Below are positions 1 to 10,021 of a DNA stretch of 64,000 nt, in pieces. Position 1 is the stretch's first letter; each line of letters opens with the position of its first letter. The stretch is taken from positions 279,118,070-279,182,069 of the forward strand of contig NC_134397.1 of assembly GCF_050003625.1 (NCBI RefSeq). The letters run 5' to 3'. The stretch is from Haematobia irritans (lineage: Eukaryota; Arthropoda; Insecta; Diptera; Muscidae). The notes under the pieces are model-generated. The model made no database searches, had not been told where the DNA came from, and worked only from the letters and a program-made list of their open reading frames with translations. The position numbers and the translations under genes were made by a program.

Positions 1-12
1 CATGTTCAAATT

Positions 13-1051
13 TTAATCATTTCCATGAGAAGCAAAGTGATCAATGAGCTTATTTCTGAACACAATGTTAGAAAATGAGAAGTTACGTAGTTCCTGGGGA
101 AGATTATTCCAAGCTCGCATGGTTCGCACCAAAAAAGATCGCTCATAGAGTTGTGTTACCATATGAGGAAGTACTAATTGTGGATTACGAGTAGTCCTTG
201 TAAAAATAAATTGTTCCCTTAACATTGGTGGAAGGTTAGACTTTATAATTTTGTAAAAACATAGTAAAATACGTAATTCAAAAAATCTTTGAAAAGAAAG
301 TCCCAGAAATTGTAAGGCATGTTGCGATATGTGGTCGAATCTACGTAGACCATAAATATATCTCACAATCATATGAAAGCTACGTCTCAGTCTCTGCAAA
401 TTCGAACTAGGCGCTCCAGAATAAACCTCAATTGCATAATAAATCGAACATGACAGGGCAAATATGTACTTAAAGAACGTAGTCTACGGAGAGTAACAAC
501 AATGTTAGATACTATGGAGTTAAGGTGGCTACCAAAGTCCAGTTTAGGATCGAGTACAACTCCTAAACACTTGATCAGGTCAACTATTTCTAGCATTTGT
601 AGAGCTCCCAAGGAACAATAGATGTATATCAACGGCAAATAGAAAAGGTAGCAGTTAGAGCCATGAATATGATCCACAATGTCGTTGATATACAAGAGAA
701 ATAAGAGAGGGCTTAAAATTGATCCCTGGGGTACTCCACAGTTAATACTTCGAATGGCCGAATTGGAGGTTGAGCAGTGGTTCCAAATCCACGCCGAAAT
801 CCGTATTGGTGGACACTAATGATACCACGATCGTTCACATATCTCAACATAAAATCATTTATGACAGATTCAAAGACTTTTGACATCGCTGGTAATATAC
901 TAATAGGCCTGTAATCATCAACTCGTAAAGAATTGCTAGATTTCGGAACTGGCACGACGCGGGCTAATTTCCAAGCGGACGGAAATACTGCAGTAGTAAT
1001 GATAGAGTTGAAAAAATGAAGAATATGACGAGAAATATACGGAAAAATCAA
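13..1051 (-). pseudogene. Decayed non-LTR retrotransposon reverse transcriptase (Jockey/I-like)
   Basis: Three minus-strand reading pieces in succession carry non-LTR reverse transcriptase features. At about 1051-713 are the finger/palm motifs (WKLARVVPVPK, then DDYRPISILPAMSKVFE, then QYGFRRG). At about 695-387 are YINDIVDHIHGSNCYLF and CLGVVLDPKLDF. At about 399-13 is the C-terminal thumb and tail, with RRFDHIS and a WNNLP motif. The catalytic FADD that should follow CYLF is missing, and the stretch between it and the LGV motif is shortened, so the copy cannot be active. Frames change between the pieces. It lies downstream of TatD exon 3 on the same strand, so it is probably intronic to that gene. 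The assignment to the Jockey/I group rests on motif resemblance only. Confidence 0.8.
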
Positions 1052-2062
1052 TTCAATTTATTTATATATTTTTATATTTAAGTGTTTCTAGTAGTAATGC
1101 TATTGCAACTATCTTAGGGTCTGATCGACTATGTTACGTTTATGCAGAAATAAATTAAAAATTGAATTAAAATTAAAGAATTAGTTGAAAAGTCCCATAT
1201 AGGTATCGTGGGCTAAATGCTAATTCTAAAAAGTTGATTAAAGTTTAAAACGCGGTCAATTAAAAAAATAAACTGTTATTTCATTTGAATTATACCAAAT
1301 AACATTTTAATTGAATTCAAAAATATTTCCAATTAAAAATACAGTAAACCCACGATTTACGTCGTGAAATGAAATAATAAATAATTGATATCCTAAACAA
1401 AAACAAAGTTATTGAGTTTTGAGTCCAAAATCAATTAATTTTTTTATTGAACCAATTTAAAAATTAAATCCCACAAATTAACTTCCAAAGAAATTAATAA
1501 AATGTTTAATCAAGTATTTTTTCCAATTAATTTTAAACTATCATTTTTCGTGATTAAAGCTCCAAATTGAAAACATTTTCTGTATAGTAATAAATCACTT
1601 TTCTCTGGAAATTGTCCTTCATAATGAGATTCCTCCTTCTGCTTCTGATGTTTTATAATTTTATTTGAATATTTACGAATATCGAGCAAATAAATGTTAA
1701 TGCAAGTACACAAATCATTTCGTTCGAATTTATACGTAGTACTAGAAATAATTTTATTTTTATGTTCCGTTTCCATCTTTGATCCACATTTTATAAATGG
1801 AAACGAGCTATCCGCCATGTTCGGGCAATCGTAATATTCTGAATTCTCAAAACACAATAGCTTTAAACCTAGAACTTGGCTTAATATTCCTATCCATTTT
1901 ATAATCAAACTATTCATAGCCAATCAAACTATTCATAGCCAATTCTCTTCTTAATGTTGTACACGGACGACAATAGATAAATAGAATTATCTTGATTTTC
2001 CAAAATAACAAATTATGACAAGATATGAATGAAAATGCTAATATAAAGATAGATGAGATTAC
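1052..2062. other. AT-rich TatD-gene intron, no gene recognised
   Basis: The sequence between the retrotransposon remnant and TatD exon 3 is AT-rich. A 19-bp unit (AATCAAACTATTCATAGCC) is repeated twice in tandem at about 1903-1940. An open frame on the minus strand (1510-1923, 137 codons) contains several cysteines but resembles nothing I know. The expected next TatD exon was not found here, so it should lie to the left of the window. Confidence 0.4.
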
Positions 2063-2174
2063 CTTGCATAAATAACCAGTTAGGCTTATGTAGAACCTTC
2101 TGTCTAAATACTTAATGGCCTCCTCAGCGGTGCCCATGAAACTCCTGATAATCACCGGCGGTAAATTCTCGAAT
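2063..2174 (-). CDS. TatD-family protein, exon 3
   Basis: This 112-bp exon has an acceptor after TTTTAAAG at 2175 and a donor TGCAAG|GTAATC at 2063/2062. It completes the split codon left by exon 2 (AG|A = Arg) and reads FENLPPVIIRSFMGTAEEA, then a segment ending FYISLTGYLCK. That matches the TatD strand carrying the HCFTGT motif and the following GITG strand. The metal-binding His expected in HCFTGT is Arg here (IRSFMGT). The exon ends in phase 0 after 219 codons. The C-terminal third, with the ETDAP motif, is not in the window. Confidence 0.85.
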
Positions 2175-2226
2175 CTTTAAAAGAAATTCGTTGAATTATT
2201 AAATGGTAGTAAAAACTCTTAACTAC

Positions 2227-2584
2227 CTTACGCACTTGTCTAATATATCAAGAACATCCTGTTGTGCCGAACGTTCGTGTATTAAAATTGCCTTGTTCAA
2301 ATTGGTAGCCAAAAGCAGTTGCTTTTCGAAGATTTCCTTTTGTACATCTGGTTCGGAGAAGTCTCTTTGGTAGTCTAAACCACATGGACCGATTGCAACG
2401 CATTCTTGAGAAGCGGCAATTTCTTGAAATTCAAACCAGCTACTAGGATCCTCGATAATTGATTTTGAGTCGTGAGGGTGTATACCAGCAGTCGAGTAAA
2501 TAATATCGGGATAAATACGTGATAGTCTGAGGGCCTCTTTGCTTGATTTTACCGAAGTACCCGGCACCATTATCTTTTGTACGC
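2227..2584 (-). CDS. TatD-family protein, exon 2
   Basis: This 358-bp exon starts after CTTACAG at 2585 and ends GTAAG|GTAGTT at 2227/2226. It encodes the start of the TIM-barrel metal hydrolase: VQKIMVPGTS, then STAGIHPHDSKS (E. coli TatD has STAGVHPHDS), then AIGPCGLDYQRDFS, then AILIHERSA. TatD enzymes are Mg2+-dependent 3'-5' nucleases linked to DNA repair and apoptotic DNA breakdown. The HPHD motif and the His of LIHERSA are kept. The Glu normally in IGECGLD, a metal ligand, is Pro here. The same replacement may be normal in one animal subfamily, which I cannot check. Frames on both sides join exactly. Confidence 0.92.
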
Positions 2585-4056
2585 CTGTAAGATAAATACA
2601 AAAACAAATATTATGTTCACAATTATTTACCTCCTTCTGTTCTTAATTAAAATATAAGAGTTATGCAGGTTATAAAGAAGTTTCATATAATTGAAATATT
2701 TTGAAATTGTTACTGGGTTCAAACGCCATAATGTATTATTTACATTGTCGATTTACTCAATGCCGGCGTAAACTTAATCATAATTACTTACAACTAAATA
2801 GTAAACATATGGTTACAATGTAGCCAAATATTTCCACTTAGAGTTTACATCAATGAAGTGCTGATGGAAAATTACACATTAACGTCGGCGACGGCGTAAA
2901 AAGACATTGTACATGCATTTTCATCCATACAAATAAATAAACAAGAGGTCATATCGCCCACACTCTGCCATCCTCATTCCACATGGCGACGCCCTAAGAG
3001 ACAAAAACTACAATATAAAGAATGCTCATGTTTTCTTTTTGTTTTTCTTTGTGCGAGATCATCGCTCAGAGTCGTCTCACATGATAAAAGATTCGAAAAT
3101 GTGTTGAATTTGATTAGATTTTTTTAGCTTCACAATCTTCTTAATTATGACTAAGATTGTTAGAATTGAGATTTGAATTAAATTCCTTTTCGCAAATCAC
3201 CCAACAATTATATAACATTGATTAATTTATAACATAAGTTATGGAAATTTTCATATTCATGTTAATGATCTCAGGGGATATGATTTAATTTTTTTACGTG
3301 AAAGAGTGGATGTACGCACCGTAGCTAAGATCGGTACTAGGTACAATTTTTTGCCAAAAATCATAAGAATAGCGTAATTTCTTTTTAAAATAATGTAATT
3401 CGACACCAAAATTAAATTCACTTTCATTTATTTATTTTGTATAAATGAATTTGCAAAAATATAAAAAAGAACACAGTCTATTATCCTGAATATATAAAAA
3501 ATTTCTAAGAATGGTAGTTGGTAAGTGAAATTTCAGATTCATGGTTCATATTTAATGGGCAATTACAGTGTTGACAAGAAATTCACTTTTAATATTACCT
3601 GAATAAAGGCATGATTTTTCCTAACATGGCCCATAGTACATATCGATAGGTTTTAGAACGAAGTTTTTAAAAGTTGTATGATCTTACAGGATATATGCCG
3701 CCCTGCTCCGATATTCGTAATCGCAAATCGCAGGAAAATTGAGATATTCTCGGACTTCAATCAAATTTCAATTTATTTTTAAAGAGAACAATATTGTAAA
3801 TTATTAGTTTTTATGAGTTAGGCTTAACAAAATATCACCAAATGAAATGAATTTTGCGATAACGAATATTGGAACATTGGGGGATGGTAGCTTACCAACA
3901 TCTGGGTTTATTTTACTACGACTATGCAACAAATACAAAATTAACAGCACTTATACATTCCTTCGTATAACTTTTTTTTTGCCATTTGAAGGTTACAAAT
4001 ATGGACGACCATATGGGTCGATTTGAAGCTCACTTTTTAAAAGTGATTCTACTAAC
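2585..4056 (-). other. TatD intron 1
   Basis: This 1.47-kb intron has a GT donor at 4056 and an AG acceptor at 2585. It is AT-rich. I saw no second gene or clear transposon ends in it. Confidence 0.75.
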
Positions 4057-4243
4057 CTGCATCTTTAGCTCTTTGCATAACCGAGTCCAAGTCTCTGCTG
4101 TATTTCTTATTTGTTAAATTTGCTCCAGCATCAATGACAATCAAATTGTCGAAGCAATGTTTCATATCGTCCACATCTAGAGCTAAATCTGCAGAAGCAT
4201 CTCGTTCCACTGTGACGACAGTTGTTGTTTGTGGGGCTGCCAT
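4057..4243 (-). CDS. TatD-family protein, exon 1 (start codon)
   Basis: This exon opens with ATG at 4243 (context AACTATGG) and ends GCAG|GTTAGT at 4057/4056. The codon G|GC joins to exon 2 to give KDAGVQKIMV, an exact TatD-type junction. The first 35 or so residues (MAAPQTTTVVTVERDASADL...) are a low-similarity leader. Then IVIDAGANLTNKKYSRDLD matches the first barrel strand of TatD (FDIGVNLTSSQF in E. coli). The gene is divergent from everything to its right. No TATA box was evident upstream. Confidence 0.9.
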
Positions 4244-4950
4244 AGTTTTATTATTCGATGAAATCGTATTATTCCTTGTTAATGGTGCAGCAAAATTAGC
4301 AGTCCTCTCTTTTCACGCACAATACAGTCTATTGGCTCCGTTGTTTATTATTGTCGCTCGATTTTGTGTTTTGACGAAAATAGCACAATGACGAAATGCT
4401 TTAGTTTTTATTATTTATGTTCATGGATTTGCTTCAGTGTTGGTCACTCTTTTCTTCGCTTTTCTATGGTTTTTTCTTTAAGACGTTGTTGTATTCTTTT
4501 TATAGTGTTTGTGTGTGTGTAATTGATTTAGTCTTTTTCTAGTCCTGAGCTTAAAATATTTCGAAATTTTGCAACAACTATTTGTGTTTAGTTTCGTTGT
4601 ACTTTACTATTTTGTTAGAGTGTTTATCATTTCTTAAAGTTATTATCAATTAAACAAATTTTTAAACCGAACCACTTCAACTCGACTGCTGGCAAAGGGG
4701 TACAAATAAATTAATGTCACGTTAACAGCTGATCACAATTTTATCACGGTATAAAAAGTGTTACCATGCTTCCATTTAAAATTAATTAGAAGATGTTTGT
4801 GCTGTTTTTATAATAACAGAAAACTCTATTCACATTAGTTGCGTTCACCCAGAAAATTCGTTGCCTCAAACGAATTTGCCAACCGAAAGCGGGTGGTTCG
4901 ATCAACTATCAATGATGTCTGTCAGCACAACTAACATTTAGCAATTGTAA
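4244..4950. other. TatD upstream region, no further gene seen
   Basis: This should contain the TatD 5' UTR and promoter on the minus strand. There is a short GT run near 4510. No convincing core promoter motif was identified. Confidence 0.35.
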
Positions 4951-5122
4951 CTGCATGGTAGTATGTTAAGCTGAGCACTATGTTCAGATTTCAAGCTGAA
5001 AACCAGCTTGTTTTCACGGTTACTTTTTTAAATTAACTGCATGGTAGTATGTTAAGCTGAGCACTATGTTCAGATTTCAAGCTGAAAACCAGCTTGTTTT
5101 CACGGTTACTTTTTTAAATTAA
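4951..5122. repeat. Two-copy tandem duplication, 86-bp unit
   Basis: An 86-bp unit beginning CTGCATGGTAGTATGTTAAG occurs at 4951-5036 and again at 5037-5122, essentially unchanged. Its interior (ACTATGTTC, AAGCTGAAAACC, CGGTTACTTTTT) is related to the inverted-repeat elements at 7.5-8.5 kb. It is probably a piece of one that duplicated recently. Confidence 0.9.
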
Positions 5123-5240
5123 TTAGTTCAGAAATATAAAATGCTTGGCAATTAATTCCTTGTATATTTTCCATCCACTATTTGACAAGACTTGATAAAA
5201 ATATAATCGTCTTCATATGTATATTTGTACTTTTAATTTA

Positions 5241-5902
5241 CAGCCTGTTTCTGTATGTCGAACGAGCTCAGTCGATCGACTGAAATCGACTAGAGGTGTG
5301 CGCGTGACACGAAATTTTCGTGACACGCGTAATTCACGCGTGAATCACGTGAGTCGTGAACAAAATTTGAAGGAACTCTCGTGAATGTGCGTGAATGGGA
5401 CTAAAATGAATATGTTGCGTGAGCGTGCGTGAGAAATAAAATCGGTTAGTGAGTGTGCGTGAATAAAATTTCTGCAAAATCACGCTCACGAAAAAAATCA
5501 ATATTTATTCATACTCGTATATAAATTGAAATTAATTTAGCTCTCGAACTATATTCTATATTTGAATTTTGTTACCTTTGCTGATTTCCGTTTGGGAAAT
5601 GTTATGAGTCTCGTGAATTGGTCGTGAATCACGTAAATTGTCGTGAATCGTGCGTGAGTGTGCGTGAGTACTGGTTTTAATTTCGTGAATGTGCGTGAGT
5701 GGGATTGGCTACCACACGTATCGTGCGTGAGCGTGCGTGAATAAACATTTTGCTTCGTGAATGTGCGTGAGTGTGATTGAAATTTCAGTCACGCGCACAC
5801 CTCTAAAATCGACACAAACAGCTGAATTTATAACCAGAAATCAGCCGTTTCTATGCATTCCAGTTGATGGATAGAGCTCGATCGACATACAGAAACAGGC
5901 TG
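5241..5902. mobile_element. Short inverted-repeat element interrupted by a hAT-like MITE
   Basis: The left end CAGCCTGTTTCTGTATGTCG and the right end CGACATACAGAAACAGGCTG are perfect inverted complements. A second element (5291-5805) has landed inside. No coding capacity is seen. Confidence 0.8.
5291..5805. mobile_element. hAT-like non-autonomous element with GTGCGTGA iterons
   Basis: The ends TAGAGGTGTGCGCGTGAC and GTCACGCGCACACCTCTA are perfect terminal inverted repeats. They are flanked by a perfect 8-bp direct duplication AAATCGAC (5283-5290 and 5806-5813), the hallmark of hAT insertion. The interior is dominated by repeated GTGCGTGA/CGTGAATG motifs on both strands. These may be transposase-binding repeats (inference). 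There is no transposase ORF. Confidence 0.88.
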
Positions 5903-5911
5903 TTAGTGTTT

Positions 5912-6407
5912 TAGGCCGGTATGCACCTCTAGCGAAAAATTTCATTCCCATAAGAAATGCATTGCTATTTATGCCAACGAAATTTTCGGTAGCGTTCAAT
6001 TTCGTAAGCTGGTACGCACCTCTAATGAAAATAACAGGGTTGTCAAAAGCATATTTTGGCAGCAAACATTTAATTTATTACAATCATTGTGTGCGTAAAA
6101 GTTTTAAAAGGTCTGTAAATAATAAACAATTTATTTGAGGAATATTTGGAAAATATATTAATGGCCAGTTTCTCATTCTCCGACTAAAACTTAATAGGAG
6201 GATAGACTACCGGTTAGTAAAATGTTTGTGTGGGATCAGCTGTTTTATCGACACGATCAATAATAACAAGACATTGAGAAAACGGCCCTAATAATTTTTA
6301 AAAGCGATTAGCTGGTTTAAAATTTGTGTACACAGCCCTGTTTTTTTGTTGTAGACTTAAATAAATTTTTGCTACCGAAAATTTCGCTAGAGGTGCATAC
6401 CGGCCTT
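5912..6407. mobile_element. AAGGCCGGTATGCACC inverted-repeat MITE, copy 1
   Basis: The ends GGCCGGTATGCACCTCTAGC and GCTAGAGGTGCATACCGGCC are inverted complements extending further inward. The same element recurs at 8465-8831. It is non-coding. Confidence 0.85.
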
Positions 6408-7625
6408 TTGGTGAAAAAACCGAACATAGTACTTCCCAATAAACACAAACATTGGAGAAATACTTATATTCAATACGCTTTCAAACATTTTTTCAAAGAA
6501 TTAGATTAGAATGTTATTTGAGAAATTGTTGAGAAAATCGCGTTCTCAACAAAAAAGCAAGCAATTTGCAAGGCTATTTGAATTAATGTTGATGATGGGA
6601 TTCACTATCAAATTGATATGGCGTTACCTATGAAAAATGCTCATCCTTGTGTTTGTTGGGTCACCTTTAGACCAACTTTGCATTGGTTGTCGCAATCTCA
6701 TATTAACCCTTTCCCAATAATCACACACGTTTGAAAAATGCTAAATTTCAACAATTTTACAAATATTTTTTCAAAGGATTAGTGTAATATTCAACTTGAG
6801 AAATTGTTGAGAAAATCGCGTTCTCAACAAAAAACAGACATTACCCTCAACAGTAAAATTCAACACATTAGCAATCATTTCTCAAGTGTTATCCTCAAAC
6901 GGAAATGCATCGCTACTCAATAATTTCTCAAACAATTTTCGATGCGAGTCAGATTAAAAATTAACATCGTTGCAAATACCCTGCCAACATTTTTTGAATT
7001 TGGGGACGCTTCAGAGAATTCCCCCTACGTCGAAAACAATCATATACGACATCAAAAACTCGTCGGAAAAGCGCCGTCACTATTGAGAAGTTGTACCACG
7101 CCAAGATACTACGAAAAAGTTTCTCATCAGTGCAATTATTAGGTGCCTATTTAGATCAATTTCGAAGGACGCCAATAAGAACCCCTGCAAACTATCAGAA
7201 AAAAGTGCATTTTAAGGTAATTGTAGAAGAATCATTGTGGTCAAGTAAAACACGATTGTGTAGATGTTTATTGATTTGATTAAACATTTATAATTTCTTA
7301 TAAATATAACATTTTTCGGTTTATCTCATCACATTTAACATAATTTTTTTGCATTAATAAAAGAATGATGTTGAGTTTTAAGTAGCAAGTTACATATTGC
7401 AGCGTCTATTAGCCAGTTTGTTTATTTTCGATGGAGACAGCGTGCCTGGAAAAATATTTGAAAAACGATCACTTTATTCTATTTGGAAAGTCGAAAATTG
7501 TTCACCATATACCTTTCACAATTTTTAGCGTAATATCTATGTTTTCAGAATACCCACCTAAGGGTAGGTACTATGTTCGGTTTTCGAGTTGAAAACCACT
7601 TTATTATCGCGACTACTTTTCCTTA

Positions 7626-8055
7626 AAGGCCGGTACTATGTTCATTCTTGCGAAAAATTTTTATGGAAACCATTATTTCGCACATAGAAAGCGGCGTTTT
7701 TTTAGGTAGCTTGGAGCGCTATTTTACAGGGAGCGATATTGGATTAAGTTGGTGGTTGTTGCTTGTTTTTACAAAATAACATTTTATTTTTCCTTGGGCA
7801 ATTGATCTGCTATTTGATCCTTTGTATAGTTTCGGAACAAAAATATGGTCCGTGTTTGATTTATAAACCCGCACAAATAGTTTTTAATAAATAAATTATT
7901 TCTTAATTCACATTGCAAATGGCGCCATGCTATAAACGTCAGTTTTTCAACACGAAAAAACAAAGTATCACAAATGGAAAAAATTTCTCAAATTTTTCGC
8001 ATTTTTTGGTTTTGTATGGAGTTTCAACGCGAAAACCGAACAGAGTACCGGCCTT
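7626..8055. mobile_element. AAGGCCGGTACTATGTTC MITE nested in the preceding element
   Basis: The left end AAGGCCGGTACTATGTTC and the right end GAACAGAGTACCGGCCTT are inverted complements with one mismatch. It lies next to TTAA-like sequence on both sides. It is non-coding. Confidence 0.8.
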
Positions 8056-8398
8056 AAATAACCAAAATTATAAATGAAAACAAACTTATTCCTGTAAAGT
8101 CTTGCCGAAATCTAGAGGAACAAGAAACTACGCATCAATTGAGTTAATTTGTCTGCTTTATATTGAACTGTTTCAATAAAGTAACCACGAAAATTTCAAC
8201 GCGAAAAGCGAACATAGTACTTACCTTAAGGTAAGTACTATGTTCGCTTTTCGCGTTGAAATTTTCGCGGTTACTTTATTAAAACAGTTCAAAATAAAGC
8301 AGATAGATTAAGTCAATTGGTGTGCAGTTTCTTGTTCCTCTAGATTTCGGCAAGACCTTACAGGAATATGTCTGTTTTCATTTATAATTTTGATTATT
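8056..8398. repeat. Long near-perfect palindrome
   Basis: Two arms of about 170 bp meet at CCTTAAGG (centre 8227/8228) with almost no spacer. Left-arm words such as AAGTCTTGCCGAAATCTAGA, GGAACAAGAAACT and GCGAACATAGTACTTACC recur as reverse complements on the right. As single-stranded DNA or RNA this would fold into a long hairpin. Confidence 0.9.
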
Positions 8399-8464
8399 TC
8401 AGGAAAAGTAATCGCGAAAATAAAGTGATTTTCAACTCGAAAACCGAACATAGTACCTACCTTT

Positions 8465-8831
8465 AAGGCCGGTATGCACCTCTAGCGAAAAATTTCATTC
8501 CCATAAGAAATGCATTGCTATTTATGCTAACGAAATTTTCGGTAGCGTTCAATTTCGTAAGCTGGTACGCACCTCTAATGAAAATAACAGGGTTGTCAAA
8601 AGCATATTTTGGCAGCAAACATTTAATTTATTACAATCATTGTGTGCGTAAAAGTTTTAAAAGGTCTGTAAATAATAAACAATTTATTTGAGGAATATTT
8701 GGAACATATATTAACAATTTTTAAAAGCGATTAGCTGGTTTAAAATTTGTGTACACAGCCCTGTTTTTTTGTTGTAGACGTATATACATTTTTGCCACCG
8801 AAAATTTCGCTAGAGGTGCATACCGGCCTTT
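8465..8831. mobile_element. AAGGCCGGTATGCACC inverted-repeat MITE, copy 2
   Basis: It is near-identical over most of its length to the copy at 5912-6407 but shorter in the middle. The ends AAGGCCGGTATGCACC and GGTGCATACCGGCCTT are intact. The two copies are only 2 kb apart. Confidence 0.88.
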
Positions 8832-8973
8832 AAACTGAAAAATTGTTGAATTTGAAAAACGCTCATCATATGTTTATTGGGACGTTACCACTTAAAAATC
8901 CCCCCAAACTTAAAAAAATGGGAAACCCCTAACCTGGCAGCACTGATTTGTCATCAATCAGCTGCTGAAAAAT

Positions 8974-9012
8974 ATGGTATTGTTGCTGGCAAGTTTATTG
9001 GAGACTATTTGA
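8974..9012 (+). other. Possible upstream ORF in the DTWD1 leader
   Basis: An ATG at 8974 opens a 12-codon frame (MVLLLASLLETI) ending TGA at 9010-9012, 31 bp before the DTWD1 start. It counts as a uORF only if transcription starts upstream of it, which I cannot establish. Confidence 0.3.
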
Positions 9013-9043
9013 AACCTTCTTGTGCCCTTTGCGTTCCTGAACC

Positions 9044-10021
9044 ATGACACATCCTATTGAAATTGTTAGTCGCCCACGGAAATATCCATTCATTCATATG
9101 AAAATTGACGACTTCACGATATTAGATACCATTGAGGGCCGGTACAGTTGCTCCCAATGTTCACGTTCTCGTAAATTTTTTTGTTACACTTGCTATGTGC
9201 CCGTTGGAAACCTTGGAGAGATTTTACCTAAAGTGAAAATTCCAATCAAAATTGACATCATTAAACACAAAAAAGAGATCGATGGAAAAAGTACTGCCAT
9301 TCACGCTGCTGTGCTATCTGCAGACCAAGATGTGAAAATTTTCACGTACCCAAATATACCAAATTATTCAGAGGAAGAAGATGTTGTCCTCATATTTCCG
9401 AGCGTTGAAAGTGTAACCGTTAGTCAATTATTCGAGCGCAATGTGAGGCTGTGCAAAGAAAATAATTTTGGATATCCAAAAGGCTACAATGTTGGAACTT
9501 TATTGAGAAGAAGACTTGAAGAAGTCATTGAGGAAGACAATATTGGAGATCTAACACCACATCATATTTCAAAATTATATACATTCGATAACTTACCGAT
9601 TAAAAAAGCTGTTTTCATAGACAGCACATGGAACCAAAGCCGTGGTATTTACAAGGACGAGCGAATTAAATGTCTAAAACCAGTTGTATTACAAAATAGA
9701 TGTTCACAATTTTGGCGTCATCAAAAAGGTAGTCCGCGTTGGTACTTGGCCACTTTGGAAGCTATACATCAATTCCTCTTGGAGGTTCATGTCAATGCCT
9801 GGGGTTTGAATAAGAACTACAGAGGTTTGGACAATCTAGAAATATGTGATGGTTTCTATAAGACGGCAAAGTTAGTGGACGATAACAAAGACAATGTAGA
9901 TCCTTTGGCCCCATACAATGGTCAATATGATAATTTAATGTATTTTTTTGCTAATATGTATGACTTAATTCATAAGTATTATGATCACAATGAACTTAAA
10001 TCATATCGAAGACCAATTTGA
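9044..10021 (+). CDS. DTWD1: tRNA-uridine aminocarboxypropyltransferase 1 (DTWD1-like)
   Basis: This complete single-exon gene of 325 residues aligns along its whole length with animal DTWD1. That enzyme transfers the 3-amino-3-carboxypropyl group of SAM to U20 of certain tRNAs (acp3U). Visible features are CSQC (36-39) and CYTCYVPV (47-54), a four-cysteine probable zinc site; PIKIDIIKHKKEIDGKSTAI (67-86); FIDSTWNQSRGIYKDERI (191-208), which holds the DTW-family motif as D-S-T-W; and SQFWRHQKGSP (221-231). The tail has GQYDNLMYFF. The start is the first ATG, with an in-frame TGA only two codons upstream, so no N-terminal extension in this exon is possible. There is a roughly 40-residue insertion between the DSTW half and the C-terminal YDNL motif compared with the human protein. 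The immediate 5' side is transposon-derived. Confidence 0.95.
   Translation: MTHPIEIVSRPRKYPFIHMKIDDFTILDTIEGRYSCSQCSRSRKFFCYTCYVPVGNLGEILPKVKIPIKIDIIKHKKEIDGKSTAIHAAVLSADQDVKIFTYPNIPNYSEEEDVVLIFPSVESVTVSQLFERNVRLCKENNFGYPKGYNVGTLLRRRLEEVIEEDNIGDLTPHHISKLYTFDNLPIKKAVFIDSTWNQSRGIYKDERIKCLKPVVLQNRCSQFWRHQKGSPRWYLATLEAIHQFLLEVHVNAWGLNKNYRGLDNLEICDGFYKTAKLVDDNKDNVDPLAPYNGQYDNLMYFFANMYDLIHKYYDHNELKSYRRPI

Larger units (their letters stand above)
7556..8464. mobile_element. Inverted-repeat element (GGTAGGTACTATGTTCGG ends)
   Basis: The left arm GGTAGGTACTATGTTCGG followed by TTTTCGAGTTGAAAACC is mirrored by the right arm ending GGTTTTCGAGTTGAAAATC in complement, running into CCGAACATAGTACCTACC. 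The arms are about 65 bp. It holds another element (7626-8055) and a long palindrome. Confidence 0.8.
6713..8881. mobile_element. Outer MITE (CCCAATAA ends) hosting a nested stack
   Basis: The left end CCCAATAATCACACACGTTT and right end (reverse complement CCCAATAAACATATG, then GAGCGTTTTTCAAATT and CAACAATTTT) are matching inverted ends about 2.2 kb apart. The elements at 7556-8464, 7626-8055 and 8465-8831 lie within it. A related shorter element lies at about 6437-6661. Short reading frames inside (about 6942-7279) are not recognised. Confidence 0.6.

Noticed and set aside
1510..1923. 137-codon minus-strand frame next to TatD exon 3, considered as the next TatD exon
   Set aside because: It contains no TatD motif (no ETDAP, no DKSD-type continuation) and does not join exon 3 with splice sites. 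Left as unassigned.
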